A stretch of DNA of 13,425 nt from Pseudomonadota bacterium (GCA_023454395.1 JAEYFY010000065.1:1-13425); one strand, 5' to 3'. Positions 1 to 7,419 are shown, numbered from the stretch's first letter. Numbers and translations are program-made. The notes: generated by a model from the sequence alone, not told the origin.

Positions 1-15
1 AGCCTTAATAACCAT
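1..15 (-). CDS. fadR: FadR fatty-acid regulator, first five codons only (partial)
   Basis: The minus strand reads ATG GTT ATT AAG GCT (M-V-I-K-A) and then runs off the window. This equals the known start of E. coli FadR, the GntR-family acyl-CoA-responsive regulator of fatty acid degradation and synthesis. A purine-rich GGAAG lies about 10 nt upstream of the ATG on the minus strand. In E. coli fadR is divergent from nhaB, exactly as here, so the call rests on both the five residues and the neighbourhood. Nothing of its DNA-binding or acyl-CoA domain is visible. Confidence 0.75.
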
Positions 16-159
16 ATTTTTATTTCTTCCGAAGCGATTTTTCTGCTAATAATGGAAAAGATAATATCAGAATGCGTAATTTTGATATAGCTCAACCATC
101 ATTAAATAGTGAATGGCATCATAAAACGTGATGTAGTTTCATCAATTTATTATTACTAG

Positions 160-187
160 CGCGCTTAATTTCACAGCAATTAGCGCG
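160..187. repeat. imperfect inverted repeat in the nhaB leader
   Basis: CGCGCTTAATT (160-170) and AATTAGCGCG (178-187) are reverse complements apart from one extra T, separated by 7 nt. Two further TTGCGC copies follow at 201 and 211. Such GC-rich clusters stand out in this AT-rich intergenic region. It could be an operator or an mRNA leader hairpin for nhaB. No regulator is identified. Confidence 0.4.
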
Positions 188-248
188 TACTATGGTTAGA
201 TTGCGCATTGTTGCGCTTAAAATCTCTATTTGGAGGATGAAAAACCTA

Positions 249-1793
249 ATGGATATGAGTATAAGACAAGCACTACTAAAGAACTTTATGGGGAATTCCC
301 CAGATTGGTATAAGCTTGCTATTCTTACTTTTTTAATTATCAACCCACTGCTTTTTTTCTTTGTTGACCCTTTTGTCGCCGGTTGGCTATTAGTTGTAGA
401 ATTTATTTTTACACTGGCTATGGCGCTAAAGTGTTACCCGCTACAACCCGGAGGATTACTTGCTATTGAGGCCGTCATCATTGGTATGACTAGCCCAAAA
501 CAGATTGGTCATGAAATTGCCAACAACCTTGAAGTGATTTTGCTTCTTGTCTTTATGGTTGCGGGTATCTATTTTATGAAGCAATTGTTACTGTTTGCTT
601 TTACAAAATTATTGCTATCTATTCGTTCTAAACGGATGTTATCTATTGCTTTTTGCTTTGCAAGTGCATTTTTATCTGCCTTTTTAGATGCTTTAACCGT
701 TATCGCGGTTGTGATCAGTGTTTCTCTCGGTTTCTACTCTATATATCATAATTTCGCATCTAACCAATCAGGTGCAGAATTAAGTAATGATGGGTTTATT
801 GATACCGCAGAAAAAAAACAAACTTTAGAACAATTCCGTGCTTTTTTACGTAGCTTAATGATGCATGCTGGTGTTGGTACTGCATTAGGTGGCGTAATGA
901 CCATGGTGGGTGAACCACAAAACCTTATTATTGCAAAACATTTAGAGTGGGATTTTGTGACCTTCTTTATCAGAATGTCACCTGTCACTATTCCTGTTTT
1001 CTTTGCGGGTCTTGCAGTGTGCTACCTTGTAGAACGCTTTAAGCTCTTTGGTTATGGTGCTGAATTGCCTGATTTAGTTCGTAAAGTTCTCACTGAATAC
1101 GACAAGAAAAACAGTGAAAAACGCACTTCTCAAGAAAAAGCACAATTGATGATCCAAGCATTAATTGGTATTTGGTTGATTGTTGCTTTAGCGCTCCATT
1201 TAGCAGAAGTCGGTATTATCGGTTTATCTGTTATTATTCTTGCCACTGCATTTTGTGGAGTCACAGAAGAACATGCTCTTGGTAAAGCATTTGAAGAGGC
1301 CTTGCCTTTCACTGCGTTATTGACTGTTTTCTTCTCTATTGTTGCTGTTATTATCGATCAGCAATTATTTGCCCCTATTATTCAGTTTGTTCTTCAAGCT
1401 TCAGAATCCTCGCAACTGTCTCTTTTTTACCTCTTTAATGGTCTACTATCTGCTATTTCAGATAACGTGTTTGTGGGTACGGTTTATATCAGTGAAGCTT
1501 TAACAGCATTGCAAGATGGATTAATTAGCCAATCACAATATGAACATATTGGTGTTGCTATTAATACCGGTACAAACTTACCTTCTGTTGCGACACCAAA
1601 TGGGCAAGCTGCATTCCTGTTCTTATTAACATCAGCATTATCACCACTCATCCGTTTATCATATGGCCGCATGGTGATAATGGCACTGCCATATACAATT
1701 GTAATGACATTACTTGGTTTACTGGCTGTTGAATTTTGGCTTGTTCCTGCAACACACTGGTTTTATGAAATTGGTTTAGTTGCTATTCCATAA
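249..1793 (+). CDS. nhaB: Na+/H+ antiporter NhaB
   Basis: This is an inner-membrane sodium/proton antiporter that extrudes Na+ in exchange for H+ for pH and salt homeostasis. The 514 residues compare with 513 for E. coli NhaB. The N-terminus (SPDWYKLAI...NPL...[23 protein letters not shown]) and segments such as [22 protein letters not shown] and [16 protein letters not shown] match the family closely. About a dozen hydrophobic segments are spread over the protein. The frame is open back to an ATG at 192. I chose the ATG at 249 because it gives the family length and start (MDMS aligned with MEIS in E. coli). GGAGG at 232-236 is the likely ribosome binding site, though its 12-nt spacing is long. 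The gene is monocistronic, divergent from fadR, and ends just before a strong terminator. Confidence 0.95.
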   Translation: MDMSIRQALLKNFMGNSPDWYKLAILTFLIINPLLFFFVDPFVAGWLLVVEFIFTLAMALKCYPLQPGGLLAIEAVIIGMTSPKQIGHEIANNLEVILLLVFMVAGIYFMKQLLLFAFTKLLLSIRSKRMLSIAFCFASAFLSAFLDALTVIAVVISVSLGFYSIYHNFASNQSGAELSNDGFIDTAEKKQTLEQFRAFLRSLMMHAGVGTALGGVMTMVGEPQNLIIAKHLEWDFVTFFIRMSPVTIPVFFAGLAVCYLVERFKLFGYGAELPDLVRKVLTEYDKKNSEKRTSQEKAQLMIQALIGIWLIVALALHLAEVGIIGLSVIILATAFCGVTEEHALGKAFEEALPFTALLTVFFSIVAVIIDQQLFAPIIQFVLQASESSQLSLFYLFNGLLSAISDNVFVGTVYISEALTALQDGLISQSQYEHIGVAINTGTNLPSVATPNGQAAFLFLLTSALSPLIRLSYGRMVIMALPYTIVMTLLGLLAVEFWLVPATHWFYEIGLVAIP

Positions 1794-1818
1794 CAATAGA
1801 ACCACAGTTACACCACAT

Positions 1819-1856
1819 AAATAGGGCTTTTATTTGATAAAAGCCCTATTTTTTTC
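1819..1856 (+). terminator. rho-independent terminator of nhaB
   Basis: AATAGGGCTTTTAT pairs with ATAAAAGCCCTATT around a short loop and is followed by a run of T. It begins about 25 nt after the nhaB stop codon. Confidence 0.9.
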
Positions 1857-1971
1857 ATTAAAATAAGCTCGAATGTAAATATTTGTGAAATAACAGGTTT
1901 TAACTTTTTTTGCGCTTGATTTTTAGGCAGAATAAGCACTTATTTTATTTAATATTTAAATGGATATTATT

Positions 1972-2496
1972 ATGCTGACTTCTCTTCGTCACTGGTCACA
2001 AAGCCGTTTTTCATGGCTGTTGCTTGCATTAACAGCAATAGGTCTTGAAGGTGCCGCATTGTATTTTCAGTACGGAATGGAATTAATGCCTTGTGTAATG
2101 TGCGTCTATCAACGTATTGCAGTATTAGGGATCTTAGTCGCTGCATTGATTGGGGCATCTGCACCTAAAATGGCTCTTATGCGTATGGCAGGCGGTTTTT
2201 TATGGATTTATTCCGCATACCGAGGAATTGAACTCTCTTGGGAACATACACAACTTATTCTGAATCCATCACCTTTTGCAACCTGTGACTTTTTTGTCAC
2301 TTTACCTTCTTGGTTTGCTCTGCAAGATTGGTTCCCTGCTGTATTCCAAGCAACCGGTGATTGTTCTGTCAGCCAATGGCAATTCTTAACTTTAGAAATG
2401 CCACAATGGATGCTTATTATTTTCTCTGCTTATTTTGTTGTAGGTTTATTAGTATTAATGAGCCAAATAACAAGTTCTTTTAAAACAAAAGAATAA
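1972..2496 (+). CDS. dsbB: disulfide bond formation protein DsbB
   Basis: This inner-membrane quinone reductase re-oxidises periplasmic DsbA and passes the electrons to ubiquinone or menaquinone. The 174 residues have four transmembrane segments. The first cysteine pair is C41-V-M-C44, the second pair C105 and C131. R48 corresponds to the quinone-contacting Arg48 of E. coli. The segments SPFATCDF, SGDC-like (TGDCSVSQW) and LEMPQW are family hallmarks. The frame opens at an ATG at 1960. I prefer the ATG at 1972 because it puts the cysteine pair at the E. coli positions and because a weak TGGA lies 8 nt upstream. It follows nhaB as in E. coli but has its own spacing and terminator, so it is probably a separate transcript. 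Confidence 0.95.
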   Translation: MLTSLRHWSQSRFSWLLLALTAIGLEGAALYFQYGMELMPCVMCVYQRIAVLGILVAALIGASAPKMALMRMAGGFLWIYSAYRGIELSWEHTQLILNPSPFATCDFFVTLPSWFALQDWFPAVFQATGDCSVSQWQFLTLEMPQWMLIIFSAYFVVGLLVLMSQITSSFKTKE

Positions 2497-2502
2497 AAAA
2501 GA

Positions 2503-2540
2503 AAATAGCCTTTAGCGATAAACTAAAGGCTATTTTTATA
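2503..2540 (+). terminator. terminator between the convergent dsbB and lipoprotein genes
   Basis: AAATAGCCTTTAG and CTAAAGGCTATTT form a 13-bp stem with a 7-nt loop. T follows on the plus side and A precedes it, so it may act in both directions between the convergent genes. Confidence 0.85.
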
Positions 2541-2580
2541 ATAAAGATATGGTCATTAAACACTCAACCAAAAATAAGCT

Positions 2581-2889
2581 TTAACCTGGAATACAAGCCC
2601 CTTCAATTAAAGCTTGTTCACTACAACGCTTGCCATTAGCAAATTGACACACTGGTGTCTGCCCCCCATGTAATTCATAGTTTAGCGAAGGCACACCACC
2701 TGAAAAAACACAGGTTGCCTTGGCTGATTCTTCTAAGAGAATATCAAGGCTGGTTGTCGGTATTGTTCGACTTTTGCTAACCATTTGTGTAGATGAATAT
2801 TGTGTCTGCGCTGAATTACTGCATCCTGCAATAAAAGCAAAGCTAGTTAACATAAATAGATAACAAGCTGTTTTAAATTTCTTTTGCAT
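2581..2889 (-). CDS. small DUF333-type lipoprotein
   Basis: The 102-residue product begins with a lipoprotein signal peptide: MQKK, a hydrophobic stretch, then the lipobox FIAGC with the acylated Cys at residue 23. The C-terminal half has the pattern of the DUF333 family (often called putative hemolysin): a C-x-x-x-G-G start, a V-C-x-F segment, GKRC and a terminal EGAC, with conserved Cys and Gly residues. Its function is unknown and the name hemolysin is not well founded. An in-frame GTG lies three codons upstream (2898). I chose the ATG at 2889 because AGGGTG lies about 6 nt before it. The gene lies about 33 nt downstream of emrE on the same strand, so it may be co-transcribed with it. Confidence 0.8.
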   Translation of the reverse strand: MQKKFKTACYLFMLTSFAFIAGCSNSAQTQYSSTQMVSKSRTIPTTSLDILLEESAKATCVFSGGVPSLNYELHGGQTPVCQFANGKRCSEQALIEGACIPG

Positions 2890-2922
2890 CAAAGACACCC
2901 TAATTTCTTCCAGTTATTCCTA

Positions 2923-3255
2923 TTAGTGTGAAGCACTTTTTGAAAGTAGATTTATAACCAAAACACCAGCAATAATTAAAGCCATACCAACAATGGCAGG
3001 TAAATCGAGTTTTTGTTGATAAAGAAACACCGCTGCAACAGAAACTAAAACTATCCCTAATCCACTCCATATTGCATAAGCAATACCTAATGGCATAACT
3101 CTTACCACTTGAGAAAGCGCCCAAAAAGAAAGACAGTAACCAATGACGACAACAATAGATGGATATAATCGGCTAAAACCATCAGAAGCTTTCAGCATTG
3201 TTGTCGCAATGACTTCAGATATAATTGCCAACATTAAGTAGGTTAATCCATTCAT
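2923..3255 (-). CDS. emrE: SMR multidrug efflux transporter EmrE
   Basis: This is a small multidrug resistance pump that exports quaternary ammonium compounds and other aromatic cations in exchange for protons as a dual-topology dimer. At 110 residues it has the same length as E. coli EmrE and four transmembrane helices. The essential proton/substrate residue E14 is present, as are Y40, Y60 and W63. The signatures TGIAYAIWSG-like (LGIAYAIWSGLGIVL), LDLPAI and AGVLVINLLS are intact. AAGGCG a few nt before the ATG is the ribosome binding site. A CRP-like palindrome lies about 30 to 50 nt upstream. The assignment is EmrE rather than SugE/Gdx, because the sequence follows EmrE along its whole length. 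Confidence 0.92.
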   Translation of the reverse strand: MNGLTYLMLAIISEVIATTMLKASDGFSRLYPSIVVVIGYCLSFWALSQVVRVMPLGIAYAIWSGLGIVLVSVAAVFLYQQKLDLPAIVGMALIIAGVLVINLLSKSASH

Positions 3256-3286
3256 TTTTTCGCCTTAATCCTATACAAAGTCAATT

Positions 3287-3304
3287 TTGTGAATTCTATC
3301 ACAA
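3287..3304. promoter_or_regulatory. CRP-like palindrome upstream of emrE
   Basis: TTGTGA-ATTCTA-TCACAA has perfect TGTGA-N6-TCACA half-sites, the CRP core consensus. Its centre is about 40 nt upstream of the emrE start codon. A TTGACT lies next to it on the minus strand (3284-3279) and a TAGGAT at 3273-3268. I could not fit a well-spaced promoter, so the mode of action is open. Confidence 0.55.
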
Positions 3305-3336
3305 GCGAGATTAAGGATATTCATCTACAACAAATA

Positions 3337-3374
3337 AAAAAGGCACTCTTCCTATTGAATAAGTGCCTTTATAT
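3337..3374 (-). terminator. terminator of sotB
   Basis: On the minus strand AAAGGCACT and AGTGCCTTT form a stem with a loop of about 14 nt, followed by TTTTTTATTT. It starts about 17 nt after the sotB stop codon. Confidence 0.85.
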
Positions 3375-3389
3375 CGTGGAAATACTTAT

Positions 3390-4619
3390 TTAGTGTTGAT
3401 GGAGTTGATTCTTTTGGCGTGGCTTCCCACCCATCGCCACACGGTAACGATTAAAAATAAAACCACACCAAACCGCTGCAATAATACTTAATATTGTTCC
3501 CGCATAGCCAAGGTTTGTCATACCAGCATGTAAAATAACTTGATTACCAATCAATGCTCCAGCACCAATACCGATATTAAAAATACCGGAATAAATAGAC
3601 ATCGCTATATCCGTTGCATCAGGTGCTAAATCAATCACTTTAACCTGCATTCCTAGCCCAATACACATAAATCCAATACCCCAAAATATAATCAGCACAA
3701 TAAATGCGGTTAGATTCTGGCTACTGATCATTAATAAACTTAAACAAAACGTAAGTAATATTAAGGCTGAAAATAAGAATGAGGTTGGCATTTTGGCGCT
3801 ATAACGACTAAATAACACGCTACCAATGATACCGGCTCCGCCAAAAATCAATAAAACTAACGTAGCAAAATTCTGATCCAGACCTGCAATATCAACGACA
3901 AAAGGCTCGATATAACTATACGCTGTAAAATGCGCTGTCACGGCAATAACCGTTAATAGAAAGATCCCCATAAGCGGGCCACGCTTTAATAACATCGGCA
4001 CGCTTTTTAGTGATCCTGAATGCTCACTAGGTAATAAAGGTAAATAGCGCATTAACGCAAACAGGGTAATTAAGGCTAATATCCCAATGCCCATAAATGT
4101 TGCACGCCATCCTAACCACTGTCCAACAACACGACCAATAGGTAAACCTAATACTGTTGCAAGTGCTGTTCCTGTTGCTAATAAGCCTAATGCCTGAGCG
4201 CGTTTGCCAGCAGGCGCCACTCTAATAGCCAGAGATGCGGTAATAGACCAAAATACTGCATGAGAAAAAGCGACACCAATACGCCCTGCTATCAGTGAGT
4301 TAAAATCCCATGCTACACCAGATAAAATATGACTTAAAATAAAGAGCATAAATAAAATAATAAGTAACTTACGTCGCTCAACTTTACTTGTCATTATCAT
4401 TAAAGGCAGAGACATTAAAGCAACAACCCAAGCATATATTGTGATCATTAAACCTGTTTGAGCTGGGATCATACCGAAGCTTTCAGAAATATCACTTAAC
4501 AGTGCAACAGGGACAAATTCTGTTGTATTAAAAACGAAAGCCGCGAACGATAATATTATTACCCTGATCCACGCTGTTTGTCGGCTTACTTCATTTACAT
4601 TTGATGCTGCGATATTCAT
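3390..4619 (-). CDS. sotB: MFS sugar/drug exporter SotB
   Basis: This inner-membrane major facilitator exports arabinose, IPTG and other small sugars in E. coli (SotB/YdeA). The 409 residues compare with 396 in E. coli. Strongly shared segments include [89 protein letters not shown] and [17 protein letters not shown]. The frame is open for 55 more codons upstream, but homology begins only near VSRQTAW, so I chose the ATG at 4619. No good ribosome binding site precedes it. A TATAAT on the minus strand at 4646-4641 could be the -10 box, which would give a very short leader. It appears monocistronic with its own terminator. Confidence 0.9.
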   Translation of the reverse strand: MNIAASNVNEVSRQTAWIRVIILSFAAFVFNTTEFVPVALLSDISESFGMIPAQTGLMITIYAWVVALMSLPLMIMTSKVERRKLLIILFMLFILSHILSGVAWDFNSLIAGRIGVAFSHAVFWSITASLAIRVAPAGKRAQALGLLATGTALATVLGLPIGRVVGQWLGWRATFMGIGILALITLFALMRYLPLLPSEHSGSLKSVPMLLKRGPLMGIFLLTVIAVTAHFTAYSYIEPFVVDIAGLDQNFATLVLLIFGGAGIIGSVLFSRYSAKMPTSFLFSALILLTFCLSLLMISSQNLTAFIVLIIFWGIGFMCIGLGMQVKVIDLAPDATDIAMSIYSGIFNIGIGAGALIGNQVILHAGMTNLGYAGTILSIIAAVWCGFIFNRYRVAMGGKPRQKNQLHQH

Positions 4620-5080
4620 AATTAATTGATGTTTTCTTAAATTATACTGATATATATGCCATTGCTTTTTATAGAAGCTTTTGTCTGATTTGCTTTTCTT
4701 AGCTAGCGCTAAAATTGATTTATTAGATTGAAAATAAAAAATAGCATAAAGATGAAAATGTGAGTCGTTAGAAACAAAAAACAAACCAAATCATCATCAA
4801 ATCTCATTGCTAAAGCGAATCAGCTATCAATTTTAGCATATTCATATCGTGACTTTAAATCCCCTTGGCAACTTCTTTTTAACGTTAACATCACCTCTTA
4901 ATAGCCAGACTGTAAATATAAATGTCCTACCGTTACTTTATGGTAAAGAATAAAAATATGCTCTTTTAAAGAAAAATATATCGCACATTCATTGAATTAA
5001 GTTAAGAGATATTAATTTAATAACTAAAAATAATCTTACAATGGGACAAAAGATAAATAAAAATAGAGAGAATATTGAGA
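4620..5080. other. gene-free stretch upstream of sotB
   Basis: These 461 nt lie between the start of sotB and the stop codon of the next minus-strand gene. I find no convincing coding region or RNA gene. It holds a possible sotB -10 box at 4641-4646. A 12-bp inverted repeat is also present: GCTAAAATTGAT at 4708-4719 and ATCAATTTTAGC at 4826-4837. There is also a TTAACGTTAA palindrome near 4880. None can be tied to a known regulator. Confidence 0.5.
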
Positions 5081-5100
5081 TTACTGACTCAAGTCAGTAA
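5081..5100 (-). repeat. dyad overlapping the stop codon of the unknown membrane protein
   Basis: TTACTGACT and AGTCAGTAA are 9-nt arms separated by CA. On the minus strand the hairpin ends with the TAA stop and is followed by a pyrimidine-rich stretch ending in TTTTTATTT about 16 nt later. It could be a weak terminator, but the T run is not adjacent. Confidence 0.4.
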
Positions 5101-5500
5101 TAACTTGAAGCGCTTGCTCGCAAGCAATATTTTTCGTAGGTGATGTTGAACCATCAAAAGCATTTTTGATCATTGAAACTTGTTCTTTTGCTGACCGAGG
5201 TAGCATTAAATTTCCATTAGAAAGTGCTTTTTCAATATCATTTAGCTTTTCAGCTAGCTGCTGACAGCTTCCATTATTATCTTTAGATTGATAAATAGCC
5301 ATAAGCGTATCGCGTTTTGCTTTTACGGTAGAAAGAGTTGCATTTACTGTTGAGGATGAATTTTCAATCACTTCGTGGCTTTCATTCCAAAACTCAGCCG
5401 AATTCTCTTTAATGACAGATACAATTAGAATAGCAACAAGAATAGCTAGCATAATAGTCAGCGATAATATCCCTCCTAAAATAATAAGTATCTGTTTCAT
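5081..5500 (-). CDS. unknown membrane-anchored protein
   Basis: I do not recognise this 139-residue protein. Residues 4-30 form one strongly hydrophobic segment after MKQ, so it is either a membrane anchor or an uncleaved signal. The rest is hydrophilic and largely helical-looking, and probably lies in the periplasm. It contains two cysteines (C79 and C127) that could form a disulfide. I chose the ATG at 5500 because GGAG lies 6 nt upstream; an ATG four codons earlier (5512) overlaps that GGAG. The stop codon lies inside a short dyad (5081-5100). It stands alone between sotB and a methyltransferase gene, and nothing in the context suggests a job. Confidence 0.7.
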   Translation of the reverse strand: MKQILIILGGILSLTIMLAILVAILIVSVIKENSAEFWNESHEVIENSSSTVNATLSTVKAKRDTLMAIYQSKDNNGSCQQLAEKLNDIEKALSNGNLMLPRSAKEQVSMIKNAFDGSTSPTKNIACEQALQVITDLSQ

Positions 5501-5666
5501 ATTAAACTCCACATATAAATCCTATCTGTTTTAATATTTATTTTTTAATGCTTATTTCTAATATAGATATATAGTTAAAATAAAACAGGTTCAATCTGGA
5601 TTACGATTCTTTTTATTTTTTACATTTTATTACGGAGGTATACAGTTCTATTTATTCTTATTAATA

Positions 5667-5697
5667 GAAAAATAAGCACCTAGTTTTACTTAGGTGC
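5667..5697 (-). terminator. terminator of the methyltransferase gene
   Basis: On the minus strand GCACCTA and TAGGTGC pair around an 8-nt loop and are followed by TTATTTTTC. It lies about 33 nt after the methyltransferase stop codon. Confidence 0.8.
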
Positions 5698-5730
5698 CAT
5701 TAAATGATATATAAGCTTTTCTTGATAAAA

Positions 5731-6516
5731 TTATTTTTTAGAGCAACACGCAATATAATTTAAAACATGCCGATTTTCTCTAAAAAAACGAAACATTGAT
5801 AAGAAACGTGGTCTATTTTGCTTATTTATCAATCCATTTTTAATTATTTTAGCAGTTCTAAATAAACCTTCATCCCGAATTAAACCAATAGGCGACATTA
5901 AACTCATGTTGCCAGATTTTATTTTTACGTCTGAAAAACCAATATTAATAAATAAGTCATGCCACTCTTGCTTAAACATTGGTGCTACATTTGATTTCAC
6001 TACACCAATTAATTTATCTCTATTAACATCATTATTTTTCTTCATAATATCATGAGTTAATAATAAACCGCCGGGCTTTAAAACACGGTAATACTCTTTT
6101 ACTAGCTTCGCTTTGGCTTTATCTGCATACATTGTCAACATTGCTTCATTTATAACAATATCAAACGTATTATCAGGGAAAGGCAAAGATAACGCATTGG
6201 CTTTTGTTAATTGAATTAAATGTGATAATTGTGCGTTATCAACATTATTTTGCGCATGAGCCAAAGCATCATCATCCATATCGACAGCAATAATATGGCA
6301 ACCATATTTCTTAGCAATTTCAATTGAAGTTGTCGCCATATTACAAGCAATCTCAAGAACATGACTTGAGGATGTAAAATGTGCGTTATTAATTAACCAA
6401 TCAGATGCCTCTACACCGCCAGGTCTTAAACGTGTTTTCCCTAAGCTTGCTAAAAAGGTATGCCCTGCTTTTGTGTGTTCTTGAGACATAGACTGCGTTG
6501 TAGTTTGATTATCCAT
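5731..6516 (-). CDS. class I SAM-dependent methyltransferase, substrate unknown
   Basis: The 261 residues show the class I Rossmann methyltransferase order. Motif I is VLEIACNMATTSIEIA (53-68), followed by the acidic VDMD loop (78-81), LPFPDNTFDIVINEAML (111-127) and RVLKPGGLLLTHD (144-156). Motif I lacks the usual G-x-G: it reads A-C-N-M-A-T. From memory, a CN-x-x-TT form is shared by a subgroup of methyltransferases with GKxRLRPGG near the N-terminus (residues 26-34 here), so it is probably still functional. The substrate cannot be read from the sequence. The start at 6516 follows AAGGTGG at good spacing. Directly upstream lies a perfect inverted repeat, suggesting control by a dimeric repressor or activator. 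It diverges from the DUF305 gene and ends in its own terminator. Confidence 0.8.
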   Translation of the reverse strand: MDNQTTTQSMSQEHTKAGHTFLASLGKTRLRPGGVEASDWLINNAHFTSSSHVLEIACNMATTSIEIAKKYGCHIIAVDMDDDALAHAQNNVDNAQLSHLIQLTKANALSLPFPDNTFDIVINEAMLTMYADKAKAKLVKEYYRVLKPGGLLLTHDIMKKNNDVNRDKLIGVVKSNVAPMFKQEWHDLFINIGFSDVKIKSGNMSLMSPIGLIRDEGLFRTAKIIKNGLINKQNRPRFLSMFRFFRENRHVLNYIACCSKK

Positions 6517-6526
6517 ATAGCCACCT

Positions 6527-6553
6527 TAAAGTTGCATTAATAATGCAACTTTA
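6527..6553. promoter_or_regulatory. perfect inverted repeat in the methyltransferase leader (operator or leader hairpin)
   Basis: TAAAGTTGCAT (6527-6537) and ATGCAACTTTA (6543-6553) are exact reverse complements with a 5-nt centre. On the minus strand the repeat ends right at the AAGGTGG ribosome binding site. It may be a binding site for a dimeric regulator, or an RNA hairpin masking translation starts. The regulator is not in the window. Confidence 0.65.
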
Positions 6554-6738
6554 CAGTAAAATACATTTAATGGGAATAGTTATCATTACTTTTCTATTTT
6601 TTATAAAGAAATTCCGAGTGTATAAAGAGACATTAAATTGAATTTAGGCATATAACCAATTGAAATAAAATGGGTTAAAAAGGCTATTTTGTAATTACGT
6701 CATTAAAGGTAAAGAAGATTAAACTTTGAATAACAACA

Positions 6739-6769
6739 TTGACCTTCCCCTAAGGGGAATCTTTAGAGT
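6739..6769 (+). promoter_or_regulatory. CueR/MerR-type promoter of the DUF305 gene
   Basis: A -35 box TTGACC (6739-6744) and a -10 box TAGAGT (6764-6769) are separated by exactly 19 bp. That is the long spacing typical of MerR-family-activated promoters. The spacer carries the perfect dyad TTCCCC-TAA-GGGGAA (6745-6759). This closely resembles the CueR-controlled copper promoters of E. coli copA and cueO (recalled consensus ACCTTCCC...GGAAGG). The likely inducer is Cu(I), Ag(I) or Au(I). The start of transcription would be near 6776, giving a leader of about 30 nt. Confidence 0.8.
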
Positions 6770-6804
6770 GATAACAATTTCACGATAAATTAAAGGAAAC
6801 TGTT

Positions 6805-7176
6805 ATGAAAAAGATTTTACCTACTGCTGTTATTTTAATGAGTGCTATCTCTTTTGGTGCAATGGCAAACAATACACATATGAACATGAATATGGAGACA
6901 TCTCATAACAGTTCGCCAATGCAAAAAGAACTCAATGATTCCATGAATAAAATGCATGCCGATATGGCAAAAGGAATGAACACCGATAATGCAGATGTCG
7001 CTTTTGCTGATGGCATGATTGCCCACCATTTAGGCGCTATTGATATGGCTAAGATTGAGTTGAAATACGGTACTGATCCTGAAATGCGTAAACTCGCTCA
7101 AGCTATTATTGATGCCCAAGGTCCAGAAATAGAACAGATGCAAAAATGGTTAGAAAAAAATAAAACCAATAAATAA
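6805..7176 (+). CDS. Met/His-rich periplasmic DUF305 protein, probable copper-binding
   Basis: The 123-residue product has a Sec signal peptide cleaved after AMA (residue 21). A Met/His-rich stretch follows (HMNMNMETSH at 25-34, then M39, M47, M50, H51, M54, M58). The DUF305 hallmark FADGMIAHHLGAIDMA lies at 67-82. DUF305 proteins are small four-helix, ferritin-like proteins, and some (such as cyanobacterial CopM) bind copper outside the cytoplasm. The methionine and histidine content and the CueR-type promoter together suggest a copper or silver chaperone or buffer in the periplasm. AGGA 7 nt before the ATG is the ribosome binding site. The gene is a single-gene unit with its own terminator; no cueR or copA is adjacent. 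Confidence 0.85.
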   Translation: MKKILPTAVILMSAISFGAMANNTHMNMNMETSHNSSPMQKELNDSMNKMHADMAKGMNTDNADVAFADGMIAHHLGAIDMAKIELKYGTDPEMRKLAQAIIDAQGPEIEQMQKWLEKNKTNK

Positions 7177-7186
7177 TAAATTTATA

Positions 7187-7226
7187 AGGCTGTGATTTAT
7201 TAGGCACAGCCTATCTCATTTTTAAT
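7187..7226 (+). terminator. terminator of the DUF305 gene
   Basis: AGGCTGTG (7187-7194) and CACAGCCT (7205-7212) form an 8-bp stem with a 10-nt loop, followed by ATCTCATTTTT. The T run is slightly displaced. Confidence 0.7.
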
Positions 7227-7419
7227 GTTTATTCCCCAAATTTCGAACTAAAGATAAGTCAAATAATTTTCTAATATTAATTTCATACATTATAATTTTG
7301 TGAGGAGAAGAAAACGTTAATACAGCATTTGATCTTATCCTCTTCTCATTCACCCCATCCAAAAAGTAGATTAATTCTCTGATAAAGATGCCTCTACATA
7401 TCGAATCGTTTATAATCAT
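7222..7419 (-). pseudogene. orphan LuxR-type helix-turn-helix, probably a gene remnant
   Basis: These 65 codons follow the LuxR/FixJ-type DNA-binding domain pattern. An RELIYFLDGVNEKRI segment (scaffold helix and first HTH helix) is followed by SPHKIIMYEINIRKLFDL, which corresponds to the S-x-x-T-V-x-x-H-x-x-N-I-x-x-K-L signature. A normal regulator of this class has a sensor or receiver domain of 120 or more residues before it. Here there is a stop codon just upstream in frame, other frames hold only short fragments, and no ribosome binding site precedes the ATG. It is most likely the decayed end of a LuxR-family regulator gene. A free-standing short HTH protein is possible. It lies in the gap between the DUF305 gene and the glycosyltransferase gene. 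Confidence 0.45.

Noticed and set aside
192..248. Earlier ATG codons for NhaB (192 and 237)
   Set aside because: They add residues absent from the family; the ATG at 237 touches GGAGG and cannot use it, and no ribosome binding site precedes 192.
2900..3124. Open frame of 74 codons overlapping emrE
   Set aside because: It lies in another frame of the well-supported emrE gene and resembles no known protein.
4620..4784. N-terminal extension of SotB by 55 residues
   Set aside because: The extra residues do not resemble the family, which begins near VSRQTAW, and the region has promoter-like features.
6768..6784. A stretch resembling the lac operator region (GATAACAATTTCAC) and a GTGA...TCAC pair
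   Set aside because: The half-sites are 8 nt apart rather than the 6 needed for CRP, there is no second lac half-operator, and the CueR-type promoter explains the location.
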